Assembly (NCBI GenBank): GCA_020796225.1
Contig: CM036759.1
Location: forward strand, 66,175,590-66,239,589
Origin: Arion vulgaris
Taxonomy: Eukaryota; Mollusca; Gastropoda; Stylommatophora; Arionidae
DNA length: 64,000 nucleotides
Reading direction: 5' to 3'
Below the pieces are notes generated by a model. That model had not been told where the DNA came from and ran no database searches. It worked only from the letters and a program-made list of their open reading frames with translations. The translations under genes were made by a program, and so were the position numbers. Positions 21,001 to 32,300 of this stretch are shown piece by piece (the stretch's first letter is position 1; the number at the start of each line of letters is the position of its first letter).

Positions 21001-21585
21001 GGAGGTGGGGTAGGATCTTGATTAGTGCCAGCTCACTAGACCTTGCGCGACATTGTCCCTATGCCCTTTTACCTATTTCCCCCGCCCTCAAACAATATAT
21101 AAAAACAAAAACAAATTTATGAAAAACATTTTTACAAAAATCTTTTGTTAATGGCTGGAATTATTCAAAAGCTATAGTTTGTTAGTCTTGTAAGGATTTC
21201 GATGCACTAATGTAAATATTTTCCAGAGTACAAATTGTATCATCACCGTATGATTTCATTAATGATATTCTAATAGAGGAGAAATTGCTTTAGAATACGG
21301 AATTCTGCAGACGGTGAACAGTTAATTATTCATCATTTTATTATTTACCGGAATATACATTCTTTAGATTTGAAACGTGGTCACATAATGAACATATTAA
21401 CTTACTCAGAATATATAATATATTTGTGTAGATGGATGTCAATCATGGACAATTATATAAATAATAAAGAAGAAAAGCGAACATTGTTCGTTGAAAGTAA
21501 AGCAGCTAAAAAATGTTTAGAACGGACTGAACAACGAAAAGATGATTATTCACATATCAAATCTTCAGTCATATTTCTTATTGAG
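21001..21585. other. Unassigned AT-rich stretch with a 76-residue open frame
   Basis: The plus frame 21,370-21,600 (lysine- and glutamate-rich centre, VESKAAKKCLERTEQRKDDY) runs into the first unit of the 53-bp array. It has no motif I know. The first array unit seems to be derived from its last codons (CTTATTGAGATCTATGTTCC). Confidence 0.35.
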
Positions 21586-22677
21586 ATCTATGTTCCTTAG
21601 TTTATTTATGTTTATTCTATATGTCTTCTTGATAAATATCTATGTTCCTTAGTTTATTTAATGTTTATTCTATATGTCTCCTGATAAATATATATGTTCC
21701 TTAGTTTATTTAGTGTTTATTCTATATGTCTCCTTGATAAATATATATGTTCCTTAGTTTATTTAGTGTTTATTCTATGTGTCTCCTTGATAAATATATA
21801 TGTTCCTTAGTTTATTTAGTGTTTATTCTATTGTCTCTTGATAAATATTATGTTCCTTAGTTTATTTAGTGTTTATTCTATATGTCTCCTTGATAAATAT
21901 ATATGTTCCTTAGTTTATTTAGTGTTTATTCTATATGTCTCCTTGATAAATATATATGTTCCTTAGTTTATTTAGTGTTTATTCTATATGTCTCCTTGAT
22001 AAATATATATGTTACTTAGTTTATTTAGTGTTTATTCTATGTGCCTCCTTGATAAATATCTATGTTGCTTAGTTTATTTAGTGTTTATTCTATATGTCTC
22101 CTTGATAAATATCTATGTTCCTTAGTTTATTTAGTGTTTATTCTATGTGTCTCCTTGATAAATATCTATGTTCCTTAGTTTATTTAGTGTTTATTCTATG
22201 TGTCTCCTTGATAAATATCTATGTTCCTTAGTTTATTTAGTGTTTATTCTATATGTCTCCTTGATAAATATCTATGTTCCTTAGTTTATTTAGTGTTTAT
22301 TCTATGTGTCTCCTTGATAAATATCTATGTTCCTTAGTTTATTTAGTGTTTATTCTATATGTCTCCTTGATAAATATCTATGTTCCTTAGTTTATTTAGT
22401 GTTTATTCTATGTGTCTCCTTGATAAATATCTATGTTCCTTAGTTTATTTAGTGTTTATTCTATGTGTCTCCTTGATAAATATCTATGTTGCTTAGTTTA
22501 TTTAGTGTTTATTCTATATGTCTCCTTGATAAATATATATGTTCCTTAGTTTATTTAGTGTTTATTCTATGTGTCTCCTTGATAAATATCTATGTTGCTT
22601 AGTTTATTTAGTGTTTATTCTATATGTCTCCTTGATAAATATCTATGTTCCTTAGTTTATTTAGTGTTTATTCTATA
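21586..22677. repeat. 53-bp tandem array, about 20 copies (left half)
   Basis: The unit contains TTCCTTAGTTTATTTAGTG, TTTATTCTATATGTCTCC and TTGATAAATATCTATG. The array is interrupted at 22,677 by an inserted element and resumes at 23,711 with a related 57-bp unit. Confidence 0.96.
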
Positions 22678-23710
22678 CTAGCTGTACCCTGCGCGTTGCT
22701 GCCTCAACAAAACTGAATTACGTCCCAGTCGATATCTGCTTCATTGCTACTAATGTCGCGTCCCAGTTGACATACTGCTTCATTGCTACTAATGTCGCGT
22801 CCCAGTTGACTTACTGCTTCATTGCTACTAATGTCGCGTCCCAGTTTACATACTGCTTCATTGCTACTAATGTTGCGTCCCAGTTGACCTACTGCTTCAT
22901 TGCTACTAATGTTGCGTCCCAGTTGATATACTGCTTCATTGCTACTAATGTTGCATCCCAGTTGACATACTGCTTCATTGCTACTAATGTTGCATTCCAG
23001 TTGACATACTGCTTCATTGCTACTAATGTTGCGTCCCAGTTGATATACTGCTTCATTGCTACTAATGTTGCGTCCCAGTTGATATACTGCTTCATTGCTA
23101 CTAATGTTGCATTCCAGTTGACATACTGCTTCATTGCTACTAATGTCGCGTCCCAGTTGACATACTGCTTCATTGCTACTAATGTTGCATTCCAGTTGAC
23201 ATACTGCTTCATTGCTACTAATGTCGCGTCCCAGTTGACATACTGCTTCATTGCTACCAATGTTGCGTTCCAGTTGATATTTCTCTTATCATGATTCGAA
23301 ATGAGTAGAATTCCTATGAAGAAACAAACCTGGATTGCGTATTTTAACTTCAGCTTGTTTGTAAAATTGCCTTGAAACGATTATTTATGCTATGAAAGAG
23401 ATCGAGGTTTCCATAGTTTTAAAACATACGTCATCGAATCTTGTGTATATATTAATGTGTATACCGTAGACTTCCGGAAACGTTAATAGCAAATTGTAAA
23501 CAAACTTAGAAACTCTCGATGAAATTAGTCTGTTTTCGATTTTTTATATTTTTTCGAAAAGCTTCAGCGCTACCTATTTCAAACTATGACAGTTAGCATC
23601 CCGACATCAAAACAAACATATCCTGTAAATTTAAGCTAAATCTGTTCAGTAGTTTCCGAGTCTATAGGTAACAAACAAACAGACAAACATCCATTTTATA
23701 TATATAGTAG
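22678..23710 (+). mobile_element. ~1-kb dispersed element inserted into the 53/57-bp array
   Basis: It begins CTAGCTGTACCCTGCGCGTT and ends AAATCTGTTCAGTAGTTTCC, GAGTCTATAGGTAACAAAC and TTTTATATATATAGTAG. Ends like these are, from recollection, common on dispersed repeats in invertebrate genomes, but I cannot assign the class. It has no ORF of its own and no clear target-site duplication of two bases or more. A 39-bp array fills its 5' half. Confidence 0.7.
22725..23285. repeat. 39-bp tandem array, about 14 copies, inside the inserted element
   Basis: The unit contains TACTGCTTCATTGCTACTAA, TGTTGCGTCCCAGTTGACA. Variants CGCGTCCC, TGCGTCCC, TGCATTCC alternate. The unit is 13 codons, so both strands stay open (175 codons plus, 123 minus), but the repeated peptide is not a gene. 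Confidence 0.96.
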
Positions 23711-24668
23711 ATGTCTCGTTGAGAAACATCTATGTTCCATAGTTTATTTTCATTAAATTAGCTTTATGTTCCTTAAATTATTTAGTGTTAATTCTGTCTA
23801 TATGTCTTCTTGATAAATATCTATGTTGCTTAGTTTATTTAGTGTTTATTCTGTCTATATGTCTTCTTGATAAATATCTATGTTGCTTAGTTTATTTAGT
23901 GTTTATTCTGTCTATATGTCTCCTTGATAAATATCTATGTTCTTTAGTTTATTTAATGTTTATTCTATATGTCTACCTGATAAATATCTATGTTCCCTAG
24001 TTTATTTAGTGTTTATTCTGTCTATATGTCTCCTTGATAAATATCTATGTTCCTTAGTTTATTTAGTGTTTATTCTGTCTATATGTCTTCTTGATAAATA
24101 TCTATGTTGCTTAGTTTATTTAGTGTTTATTCTGTCTATATGCCTCCTTGATAAATATCTATGTTCTAGTTTATTTAGTGTTTATTCTGTCTATATGCCT
24201 CCTTGATAAATATCTATGTTCCCTAGTTTATTTAGTGTTTATTCTGTCTATATGTCTTCTTGATAAATATCTATGTTCCCTAGTTTATTTAGTATTTATT
24301 CTGTCTATATGTCTTCTTGATAAATATCTATGTTCCCTAGTTTATTTAGTGTTTATTCTGTCTATATGTCTTCTTGATAAATATCTATGTTGCTTAGTTT
24401 ATTTAGTGTTTATTCTGTCTATATGTCTTCTTGATAAATATCTATGTTCCCTAGTTTATTTAGTGTTTATTCTGTCTATATGTCTTCTTGATAAATATCT
24501 ATGTTCCCTAGTTTATTTAGTGTTTATTCTGTCTATATGTCTTCTTGATAAATATCTATGTTCCCTAGTTTATTTAGTGTTTATTCTGTCTATATGTCTT
24601 CTTGATAAATATCTATGTTCCCTAGTTTATTTAGTGTTTATTCTGTCTATATGTCTCCTTGATAAAGC
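23711..24668. repeat. 57-bp tandem array, about 16 copies (right half)
   Basis: Same unit as the left array but with four extra bases (TTCTGTCTATATG in place of TTCTATATG). The two units nearest the insertion (23,711-23,790) are diverged. In-frame (19 codons), hence the 176-residue artefact frame. Confidence 0.96.
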
Positions 24669-26000
24669 TCTGATATAGTTTAATACGTTGACATGGAGAC
24701 CACTAGTAGTTGGTAGATTAATACGCTGACATGGAGACCACTAGTAGTTGGTAGTTTAATACGCTAACATGGAGACCACTAGTAGTTGGTAGATTAATAC
24801 GCTGACATGGAGACCACTAGTAGTGGGTAGATTAATACGCTGACATGGAGACCACTAGTAGTTGGTAGTTTAATACGCTGACATGGAGACCACCAGTAGT
24901 TGGTAGTTTAATACACTGACATGGAGACCACTAGTAGTTGGTAGATTAATACGCTGACATGGAGACCACTAGTAGTGGGTAGATTAATACGCTGACATGG
25001 AGACCACTAGTAGTTGGTAGTTTAATACACTGACATGGAGACCACTAGTAGTTGGTAGTTTAATACGCTGACATGGAGACCACTAGTAGTTGGTAGATTA
25101 ATACGCTGACATGGAGACCACTAGTAGTGGGTAGATTAATACGCTGACATGGAGACCACTAGTAGTTGGTAGATTAATACACTGACATGGAGACCACTAG
25201 TAGTTGGTAGTTTAATACGCTGACATGGAGACCACTAGTAGTTGGTAGATTAATACGCTGACATGGAGACCACTAGTAGTGGGTAGATTAATACACTGAC
25301 ATGGAGACCACTAGTAGTTGGTAGATTAATACACTGACATGGAGACCACCAGTAGTTGGTAGTTTAATACGCTGACATGGAGACCACTAGTAGTTTGGTA
25401 GATTAATACGCTGACATGGAGACCACTAGTAGTGGGTAGATTAATACACTGACATGGAGACTACTAGTAGTTGGTAGATTAATACACTGACATGGAGACC
25501 ACTAGTAGTTGGTAGATTAATACACTGACATGGAGACCACCAGTAGTTGGTAGATTAATACGCTGACATGGGAACCACTAGTAGTTGGTAGATTAATACG
25601 CTGACATGGAGACCACTAGTAGTGGGTAGATTAATACACTGACATGGAGACCACCAGTAGTTGGTAGTTTAATACACTGACATGGAGACCACTAGTAGTT
25701 GGTATATTAATACGCTGACATGGAGACCACTAGTAGTGGGTAGATTAATACACTGACATGGAGACTACTAGTAGTTGGTAGTTTAATACGCTGACATGGA
25801 GACCACTAGTAGTGGGTAGATTAATACACTGACATGGAGACCACTAGTAGTTAGTAGATTAATACACTGACATGGAGACCACTAGTAGTTGGTAGATTAA
25901 TACGCTGACATGGAGACCACTAGTAGTGGGTAGATTAATATCACTGACATGGAGACCACTAGTAGTGGGTAGATTAATACGCTGACATGGAGACCACCAG
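24669..26000. repeat. 38-bp tandem array, about 35 copies
   Basis: The unit contains TTAATACGCTGACATGGAGA and CCACTAGTAGTTGGTAGA. Most units carry ACTAGT (SpeI site). Variants with GCTGAC or ACTGAC and TTGG or TGGG are intermixed. It joins the 57-bp array with about 15 bp of spacer. Confidence 0.97.
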
Positions 26001-26340
26001 CTTCGCAAAAAAAAACTTATGAAAATTCTATTTTACAGGGAGGAGAAGGTTAAACACCCCCAGGCCCCGTCTAGACATCCAAAATAAAAACCTTCATAAC
26101 ATATTTACTATCTTAGTTTAAAACTACAAATTTCATGAGAAAGTTATACATCGAAAGGGAGCCCATTCCAACCAACCGGAAATTAACGACTGTATTGTAA
26201 TCTGGTGGTTGTCTCAAAGAACGGAATGTGGTCGGAAATTCTTTGTGCTTCTCTGTATACAAACTTACTTGGTGGTACCTCTAGCATGACAACACGTCAA
26301 TGTTCTACCTGATGAGGGTCACGTTTGACAGGGTGATAAT
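26001..26340. other. Unassigned, nothing recognised
   Basis: Short A-rich run at 26,007-26,015, then ordinary sequence. No frame or repeat family was recognised. Confidence 0.4.
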
Positions 26341-26800
26341 TTTCCAACCCATAGTGTAATGAGAGTTATACAATGCTACATAGAACCAATACTGACATAC
26401 GGATGCGAGTCATGGACAATGGACACACATAGAAAAATCTCTGAGGGTCAGATATATAGTTTTACAGAAGAATGATGAGAATCCATGGACTGCTAAAATG
26501 ACTAATGTTGAGGTGTTGAATGAGATCAAGACAGAGAGAAAGCTTGTCATCAATATAAGAAAGAGGCAGTCATCATTTTTCGGTCATGCGATGAGGAGGG
26601 GAGGTTTAGAACACATTGTAACAACCAATAAAATCGATGGTAGACGAGACAGAGGAAGACAGAGAGAAAATTTTGGATAGCCTGACTTCATGGCACGGAA
26701 GAGCGTGTCATCTGAGATGATAGCAAACACCGGAGACAGAGATTTGTGGAGATCCATGATCACCTACTCCAGCAAGGCACGGCACCTGATAATGATGATC
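26341..26800 (+). mobile_element. LINE family 1, C-terminal tail and 3' end
   Basis: Plus-strand translation in shifting frames gives EPILTYGCESWTMD, RIHGLL, KTERKLVINIRKRQSSFFGH, IDGRRDRGRQRE and GDRDLWRSMI, the usual order of a LINE tail after the RT thumb. The longest clean frame is 26,498-26,680 (60 codons). It ends in GATAATGATGATC, the counterpart of the TGA-rich tail of the antisense copy at 401-760. It is a truncated dead copy. Confidence 0.85.
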
Positions 26801-26954
26801 ATAGTGTAATAAAGACTAGAATTTGAAATACTCTAAATGTATTATAAAGACAGAAGAAGATAGACTTAAACAAAAATTTAAAAAGTTTTTATACATAAGA
26901 TTCATTAGGAGAAGCGTCAGACAAATGGAATATATTATATGAAAGAAAGCAACA

Positions 26955-27376
26955 ACTTCATCTTCATCATTAGCCTCTTTGTCTCAGGAGTACAAAGTCG
27001 AGCACGAAGGACCTCTCCGACGAATGATTCGGACATTATGGAGTAGCTGAGTTGCCCCAGCGTCAACTACCCCCCTCTCGACCTCGCTAATAGAGTACTA
27101 CGTCTGTTATCAGTTTGGTTGCAGGAGCTGCTGATTGGGCATCACAGGATGCCTGCCCGCCTTAGGGGCTCCACTCCGGATTTTCTGTTAGAGTTTACTC
27201 CCGTAGCCTTTGCCTCTCCCGAGGCTTCCACAAGGCAGTAGGGCTATTTGCCCATAGCTAGGAGTCTGGATCTTAGATTTCAGGGTAAATCCACTCATAT
27301 CACAAGTCTGGGTGCCACACCCCTACCGAGATTTGTTGTCCTGTTTAAGCCCGCACAGGACTCACGTGCACAAAAA
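26955..27376 (-). mobile_element. Dispersed repeat, probable LINE-related, unexpanded part
   Basis: In reverse complement the sequence includes AAAATCCGGAGTGGAGCCCC, GGCAGGCATCCTGTGATGCC and ACTCCTGAGACAAAGAGGCT, ending in a GATGAAGATGAAG tail at about 26,960. The simple tail suggests a retroposed element read on the minus strand. The class is unresolved. Confidence 0.5.
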
Positions 27377-27716
27377 CTGACCTAGGAGTCCACCTCCTAG
27401 ACGAGCCCCCGAGTTGCTATGGAAGAAAGCAACAACTTAAAAACACATATACCACAATATGGTGCTGGTCCGAAGCACAAGAGCATAGAACTGACCTAGG
27501 GGAGTCCACCTCCTAGACGAGCCCCGAGTTGCTATGGAAGAAAGCAACAACTTAAAAACACATATACCACAATATGGTGCTGGTCGAAGCACAAGGCATA
27601 GAACTGACCTAGGGAGTCCACCTCCCTAGACGAGCCCCGAGTTGCTATGGAAGAAAGCAACAACTTAAAAACACATATACCACAATATGGTGCTGGTCCG
27701 AAGCACAAGAGCACAG
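27377..27716. repeat. 113-bp tandem repeat, three copies
   Basis: ACTGACCTAGG begins at 27,377, 27,490 and 27,603. Units share GAGTTGCTATGGAAGAAAGC and ACCACAATATGGTGCTGGTC. The same GAAAGAAAGCAACAACTT words occur once at 26,940-26,957, on the other side of the dispersed repeat, so the repeat may have duplicated its own insertion flank. Confidence 0.9.
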
Positions 27717-27744
27717 ATGGATCATCGCAGAATAAATAGAAACG

Positions 27745-27990
27745 TCTATATACATTGTCTACTTCTTTGAACGCTCCATATCGACAACTTGTAAAACCAC
27801 TCTTTGTCATCTGTATGTGATCTGAGCCTAAGAGCGAGTGTGCCAGTTATGCGTCTACAAGTAGACGAGCACATCCGATTTATGTGACGCTTTTTATTTA
27901 CTAGGTCGTTTCCTAGGTATCTACCTCAGTCGTCTCTTACGACATGCCTTGTAGGTCGCAGTATTACTATTCTTTGCTCCTTGCGAGTCA
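27745..27990 (-). mobile_element. SINE-like family F, copy 2
   Basis: The reverse complement contains GCAAAGAATAGTAATACTGC, GCATGTCGTAAGAGACGACT, TAGTAAATAAAAAGCGTCAC, CTTGTAGACGCATAACTGGC and ends CGTTCAAAGAAGTAG. It is the cleanest internal sequence of the four copies. Confidence 0.8.
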
Positions 27991-28240
27991 GGCAACAGAC
28001 GGTGGACATATACAATTCAATTTGACAGGAATGATTTAATGGGAACAAACAAACCAATTGTCTCCCTTTAATCTGCGAAAAGTTACCTGTTTACGCTAGT
28101 TCACATGTACATGTCATTGACAACATTACCACATCATCTTGATGCCTGCCCTCTAATTTCTGTCACGCTGCGCCGCTGATCATAGACAACTGTTTCAACA
28201 TAAGCGTAAGATTGTTTCTGTTGAGTTGTCTAATAAACTA
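27991..28240. other. Unassigned spacer
   Basis: Nothing recognised. Confidence 0.4.
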
Positions 28241-28870
28241 CCCAGTTATTCTTCGTCTTTTCTCCAATCTTGTTTTTCCACACACCATCAGAATAAGAAG
28301 AGATTTCTAGAACGAGCCATTCTAGACGCTTCATAAATATTGTCTTTCGCCGCCTCTGTTACCTCTGAGGTCCACCTTTTACGTGGTCGGCCTTTTGCTT
28401 TGTATTCATTGTATCGGAGTAACATTGCTCTTTGAGACGCACTGTCTGTTGGTAATCATTGTATCGGAGTAACATTGCTCTTTGAGACGCACTGTCTGTT
28501 GGTAATCATTGTATCGAGTAACATTGCTCTTTGAGACGCACTGTCTGTTGGTAATCTGCTTTTGCTTTGTATTCATTGTATCGGAGTAACATTGCTCTTT
28601 GAGACGCACTGTCTGTTGGTAATCTACTTTTGCTTTGTATTCATTGTATCGGAGTAACATTGCTCTTTGAGACGCACTGTCTGTTGGTAATCTACTTTTG
28701 CTTTGTATTCATTGTATCAGAGTAACATTGCTCTTTGAGACGCACTGTCTGTTGGTAATCTGCTTATGTGACCGGACCATTTAATTTGTTGTTTCTTGAT
28801 GAAGTTCATTACTGATGGTGTACCCACTTTTTCCCTGATGTTCTTATTTCTAAACCGGTTATTCATGACC
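28241..28870 (-). mobile_element. LINE family 2, C-terminal fragment with internal tandem growth
   Basis: Flanks match 7,140-7,620 on both sides of the tandem block (CCTTTTGCTTTGTATTCATT on one side; ATTTAATTTGTTGTTTC and GTGTACCCACTTTTTCC on the other). The minus-strand frame repeats QCVSKSNVT, the same residues as RQCTSKSNVT in the 61.9-kb copy. The expansion has destroyed any full frame. Confidence 0.85.
28395..28762. repeat. Tandem block with 50-bp and 68-bp units, six copies
   Basis: The core ATTGTATCGGAGTAACATTG, CTCTTTGAGACGCACTGTCT, GTTGGTAAT repeats six times. The first three units are about 50 bp. The later ones also include CTGCTTTTGCTTTGTATT, making 68 bp. Two breakpoints on the left side of the unit were therefore used. 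Confidence 0.93.
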
Positions 28871-29145
28871 ATCAAGTAGTTTATACCTTCCGGAAGCTGG
28901 CTCCCGTGACAACAGTCCTGAAAAACTCTATATTCTGTGCAAGTTAACAGACATCAGCAGCAGTCATTCTCAGATCGTTAACGACATCTTGCATCCCATC
29001 GTCTTCTATGTCTTCCACTGATTCTTCTTCCAGGCACCCTCCAACCGGTTATTAACGTGAGATATTCATCTGAGAATACAAATAGCAATCTCCCTTGAGA
29101 ATTCAATCAGGATTTGGTAAATGTGGTTTAATATCTTAGTTGTAT
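28871..29145. other. Unassigned, probably decayed LINE
   Basis: Sits between LINE family 2 and LINE family 3 fragments, both on the minus strand. No clear motif of its own. Confidence 0.35.
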
Positions 29146-29308
29146 GAAATGTTGCTGATGTTATCATCAAATAGCATGTCCTGAGCAGAATGTTGCCACC
29201 CTAACAGTCCATTGGAATATATCTCTCTCATAGACCAGATGTCATATCTCTGAAGCCATTATTCTCAAATCATCAGTTACATCCTAAATCCATGTTCTCC
29301 GTGGTCTT
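29146..29308 (-). mobile_element. LINE family 3 tail, left flank of the giant array
   Basis: Matches 9,460-9,616: ATAGCATGTCCTGAG, TCATAGACCAGATGT, CATCAGTTACATC and GTGGTCTTCCTCTTCT lie in the same order. The word TGGTCTT at 29,302-29,308 is the last element base common to both before the array; the next TGATCTT is 44 bp on (29,346). Confidence 0.85.
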
Positions 29309-32300
29309 CCTCTTCTCATCTTGTCCAGGATACCTCCTTCCATGATGATCTTCTCTACTCATCTTGTCCAGGATACCTCCTTCCATGATGATCTTCCTCT
29401 TCTCATCTTGTCCAGGATACCTCCTTCCATGATGATCTTCCTCTTCTCATCTTGTCCAGGATACCTCCTTCCATGATGATCTTCTTCTTCTCATCTTGTC
29501 CAGGATACCTCCTTCCATGATGATCTTCTTCTTCTCATCTTGTCCAGGATACCTCCTTCCATGATGATCTTCCTCTTCTCATCTTGTCCAGGATACCTCC
29601 TTCCATGATGATCTTCCTCTTCTCATCTTGTCCAGGATACCTCCTTCCATGATGATCTTCTTCTTCTCATCTTGTCCAGGATACCTCCTTCCATGATGAT
29701 CTTCCTCTTCTCATCTTGTCCAGGATACCTCCTTCCATGATGATCTTCTTCTTCTCATCTTGTCCAGGATACCTCCTTCCATGATGATCTTCTTCTTCTC
29801 ATCTTGACCAGGATACCTCCTTCCATGATGATCTTCTTCTTCTCATCTTGTCCAGGATACCTCCTTCCATGATGATCTTCTTCTTCTCATCTTGTCCAGG
29901 ATACCTCCTTCCATGATGATCTTCCTCTTCTCATCTTGTCCAGGATGCCTCCATCCATGATGATCTTCTTCTTCTCATCTTGTCCAGGATACCTCCTTCC
30001 ATGATGATATTCCTCTTCTCATCTTGTCCAGGATACCTCCTTCCATGATGATCTTCTTCTTCTCATCTTGTCCAGGATACCTCCTTCCATGATGATCTTC
30101 TTCTTCTCATCTTGTCCAGGATACCTCCTTCCATGATGATCTTCCTCTTCTCATCTTGTCCAGGATACCTCCTTCCATGATGATCTTCTTCTTCTCCTTG
30201 TCCAGGATACCTCCTTCCATGATGATCTTCCTCTTCTCATCTTGTCCAGGATACCTCCTTAAATGATGATCTTCTTCTTCTCATCTTGTCCAGGATACCT
30301 CCTTCCATGATGATCTTCTTCTTCTCATCTTGTCCAGGATACCTCCTTCCATGATGATCTTCTTCTTCTCATCTTGTCCAGGATACCTCCTTCCATGATG
30401 ATCTTCTTATTCTCATCTTGTCCAGGATACCTCCTTCCATGATGATCTTCCTCTTCTCATCTTGTCCAGGATACCTCCTTCCATGATGATCTTCCTCTTC
30501 TCATCTTGTCCAGGATACTCCTTCCCTGATGATCTTCTTCTTCTCATCTTGTCCAGGATACCTCCTTCCATGATGATCTTCTTCTTCTCATCTTGTCCAG
30601 GATACCTCCTTCCATGATGATCTTCCTCTTCTCATCTTGTCCAGGATACCTCCTTCCATGATGATTTTCTTCTTCTCATCTTGTCCAGGATACCTCCTTC
30701 CATGATGATCTTCTTCTTCTCATCTTGTCCAGGATACCTCCTTCCATGATGATCTTCCTCTTCTCATCTTGTCCAGGATACCTCATTCCATGATGATCTT
30801 CTTCTTCTCATCTTGTCCAGGATACCTCCTTCCACTGATGATCTTCTTCTTCTCATCTTGTCCAGGATACCTCCTTCCATGATGATCTTCCTCTTCTCAT
30901 CTTGTCCAGGATACCTCCTTCCATGATGATCTTCTTCTTCTCATCTTGTCCAGGATACCTCCTTCCATGATGATCTTCTTCTTCTCATCTTGTCCAGGAT
31001 ACCTCCTTCCATGATGATCTTCTTCTTCTCATCTTGTCCAGGATACCTCCTTCCATGATGATCTTCTTCTTCTCATCTTGTCCAGGATACCTCCTTCCAT
31101 GATGATCTTCTTTTTCTCATCTTGTCCAGGATACCTCCTTCCATGATGATCTTCCTCTTCTCATCTTGTCCAGGATACCTACTTCCATGATGATCTTCTT
31201 CTTCTCATCTTGTCCAGGATACCTCCTTCCATGATGATCTTCCTCTTCTCATCTTGTCCAGGATACCTCCTTCCATGATGATCTTCTTCTTCTCATCTTG
31301 TCCAGGATACCTCCTTCCATGATGATCTTCCTCTTCTCATCTTGTCCAGGATACCTCCTTCCATGATGATCTTCTTCTTCTCATCTTGTCCAGGATACCT
31401 CCTTCCATGATGATCTTCTTCTCATCTTGTCCAGGATACCTCCTTCCATGATGATCTTCGTCTTCTCATCTTGTCCAGGATACCTCCTTCCATGATGATC
31501 TTCTTCTTCTCATCTTGTCCAGGATACCTCCTTCCATGATGATCTTCTTCTTCTCATCTTGTCCAGGATACCTCCTTCCATGATGATCTTCCTCTTCTCA
31601 ACTTGTCCAGGATACCTCCTTCCATGATGATCTTCTTCTTCTCATCTTGTCCAGGATACCTCCTTCCATGATGATCTTCTTCTTATCATCTTGTCCAGGA
31701 TACCTCCTTCCATGATGATCTTCCTCTTCTCATCTTGTCCAGGATGCCTCCTTCCATGATTATCTTCTTCTTCTCATCTTGTCCAGGATACCTCTTTCCA
31801 TGATGATCTTCATCTTCTCATCTTGTCCAGGATACCTCCTTCCATGATGATCTTCTTCTTCTCATCTTGTCCAGGATACCTCCTTCCATGACGATCTTCC
31901 TCTTCTCATCTTGTCCAGGATACCTCCTTTCATGATGATTTTCATCTTCTCATCTTGTCCAGGATACCTCCTTCCATGATGATTTTCTTCTTCTCATCTT
32001 GTCCAGGATACCTCCTTCCATGATGATCATCCTCTTCTCATCTTGTGCAGGATACCTCCTTCCATGATGATCTTCCTCTTCTCATCTTGTCCAGGATACC
32101 TCCTTCCATGATGATCTTCCTCTTCTCATCTTGTCCAGGATACCTCCTTCCATGATGATCTTCCTCTTCTCATCTTGTCCAGGATACCTCCTTCCATGAT
32201 GATCTTCTTCTTCTCATCTTGTCCAGGATACCTCCTTCCATGATGATCTTCTTCTTCTCATCTTGTCCAGGATACCTCCTTCCAGTGATCTTCCTCTTCT

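Noticed and set aside
22767..24678. Repeat proteins of 175-176 residues
   Set aside because: Products of 39-bp and 57-bp tandem units, open on both strands in the 39-bp case.
16641..27716. Relationship between the two 113-bp repeats (16.6 kb and 27.4 kb)
   Set aside because: Only the period is the same; no shared words were found. The same holds for the three 49-bp arrays, apart from chance.
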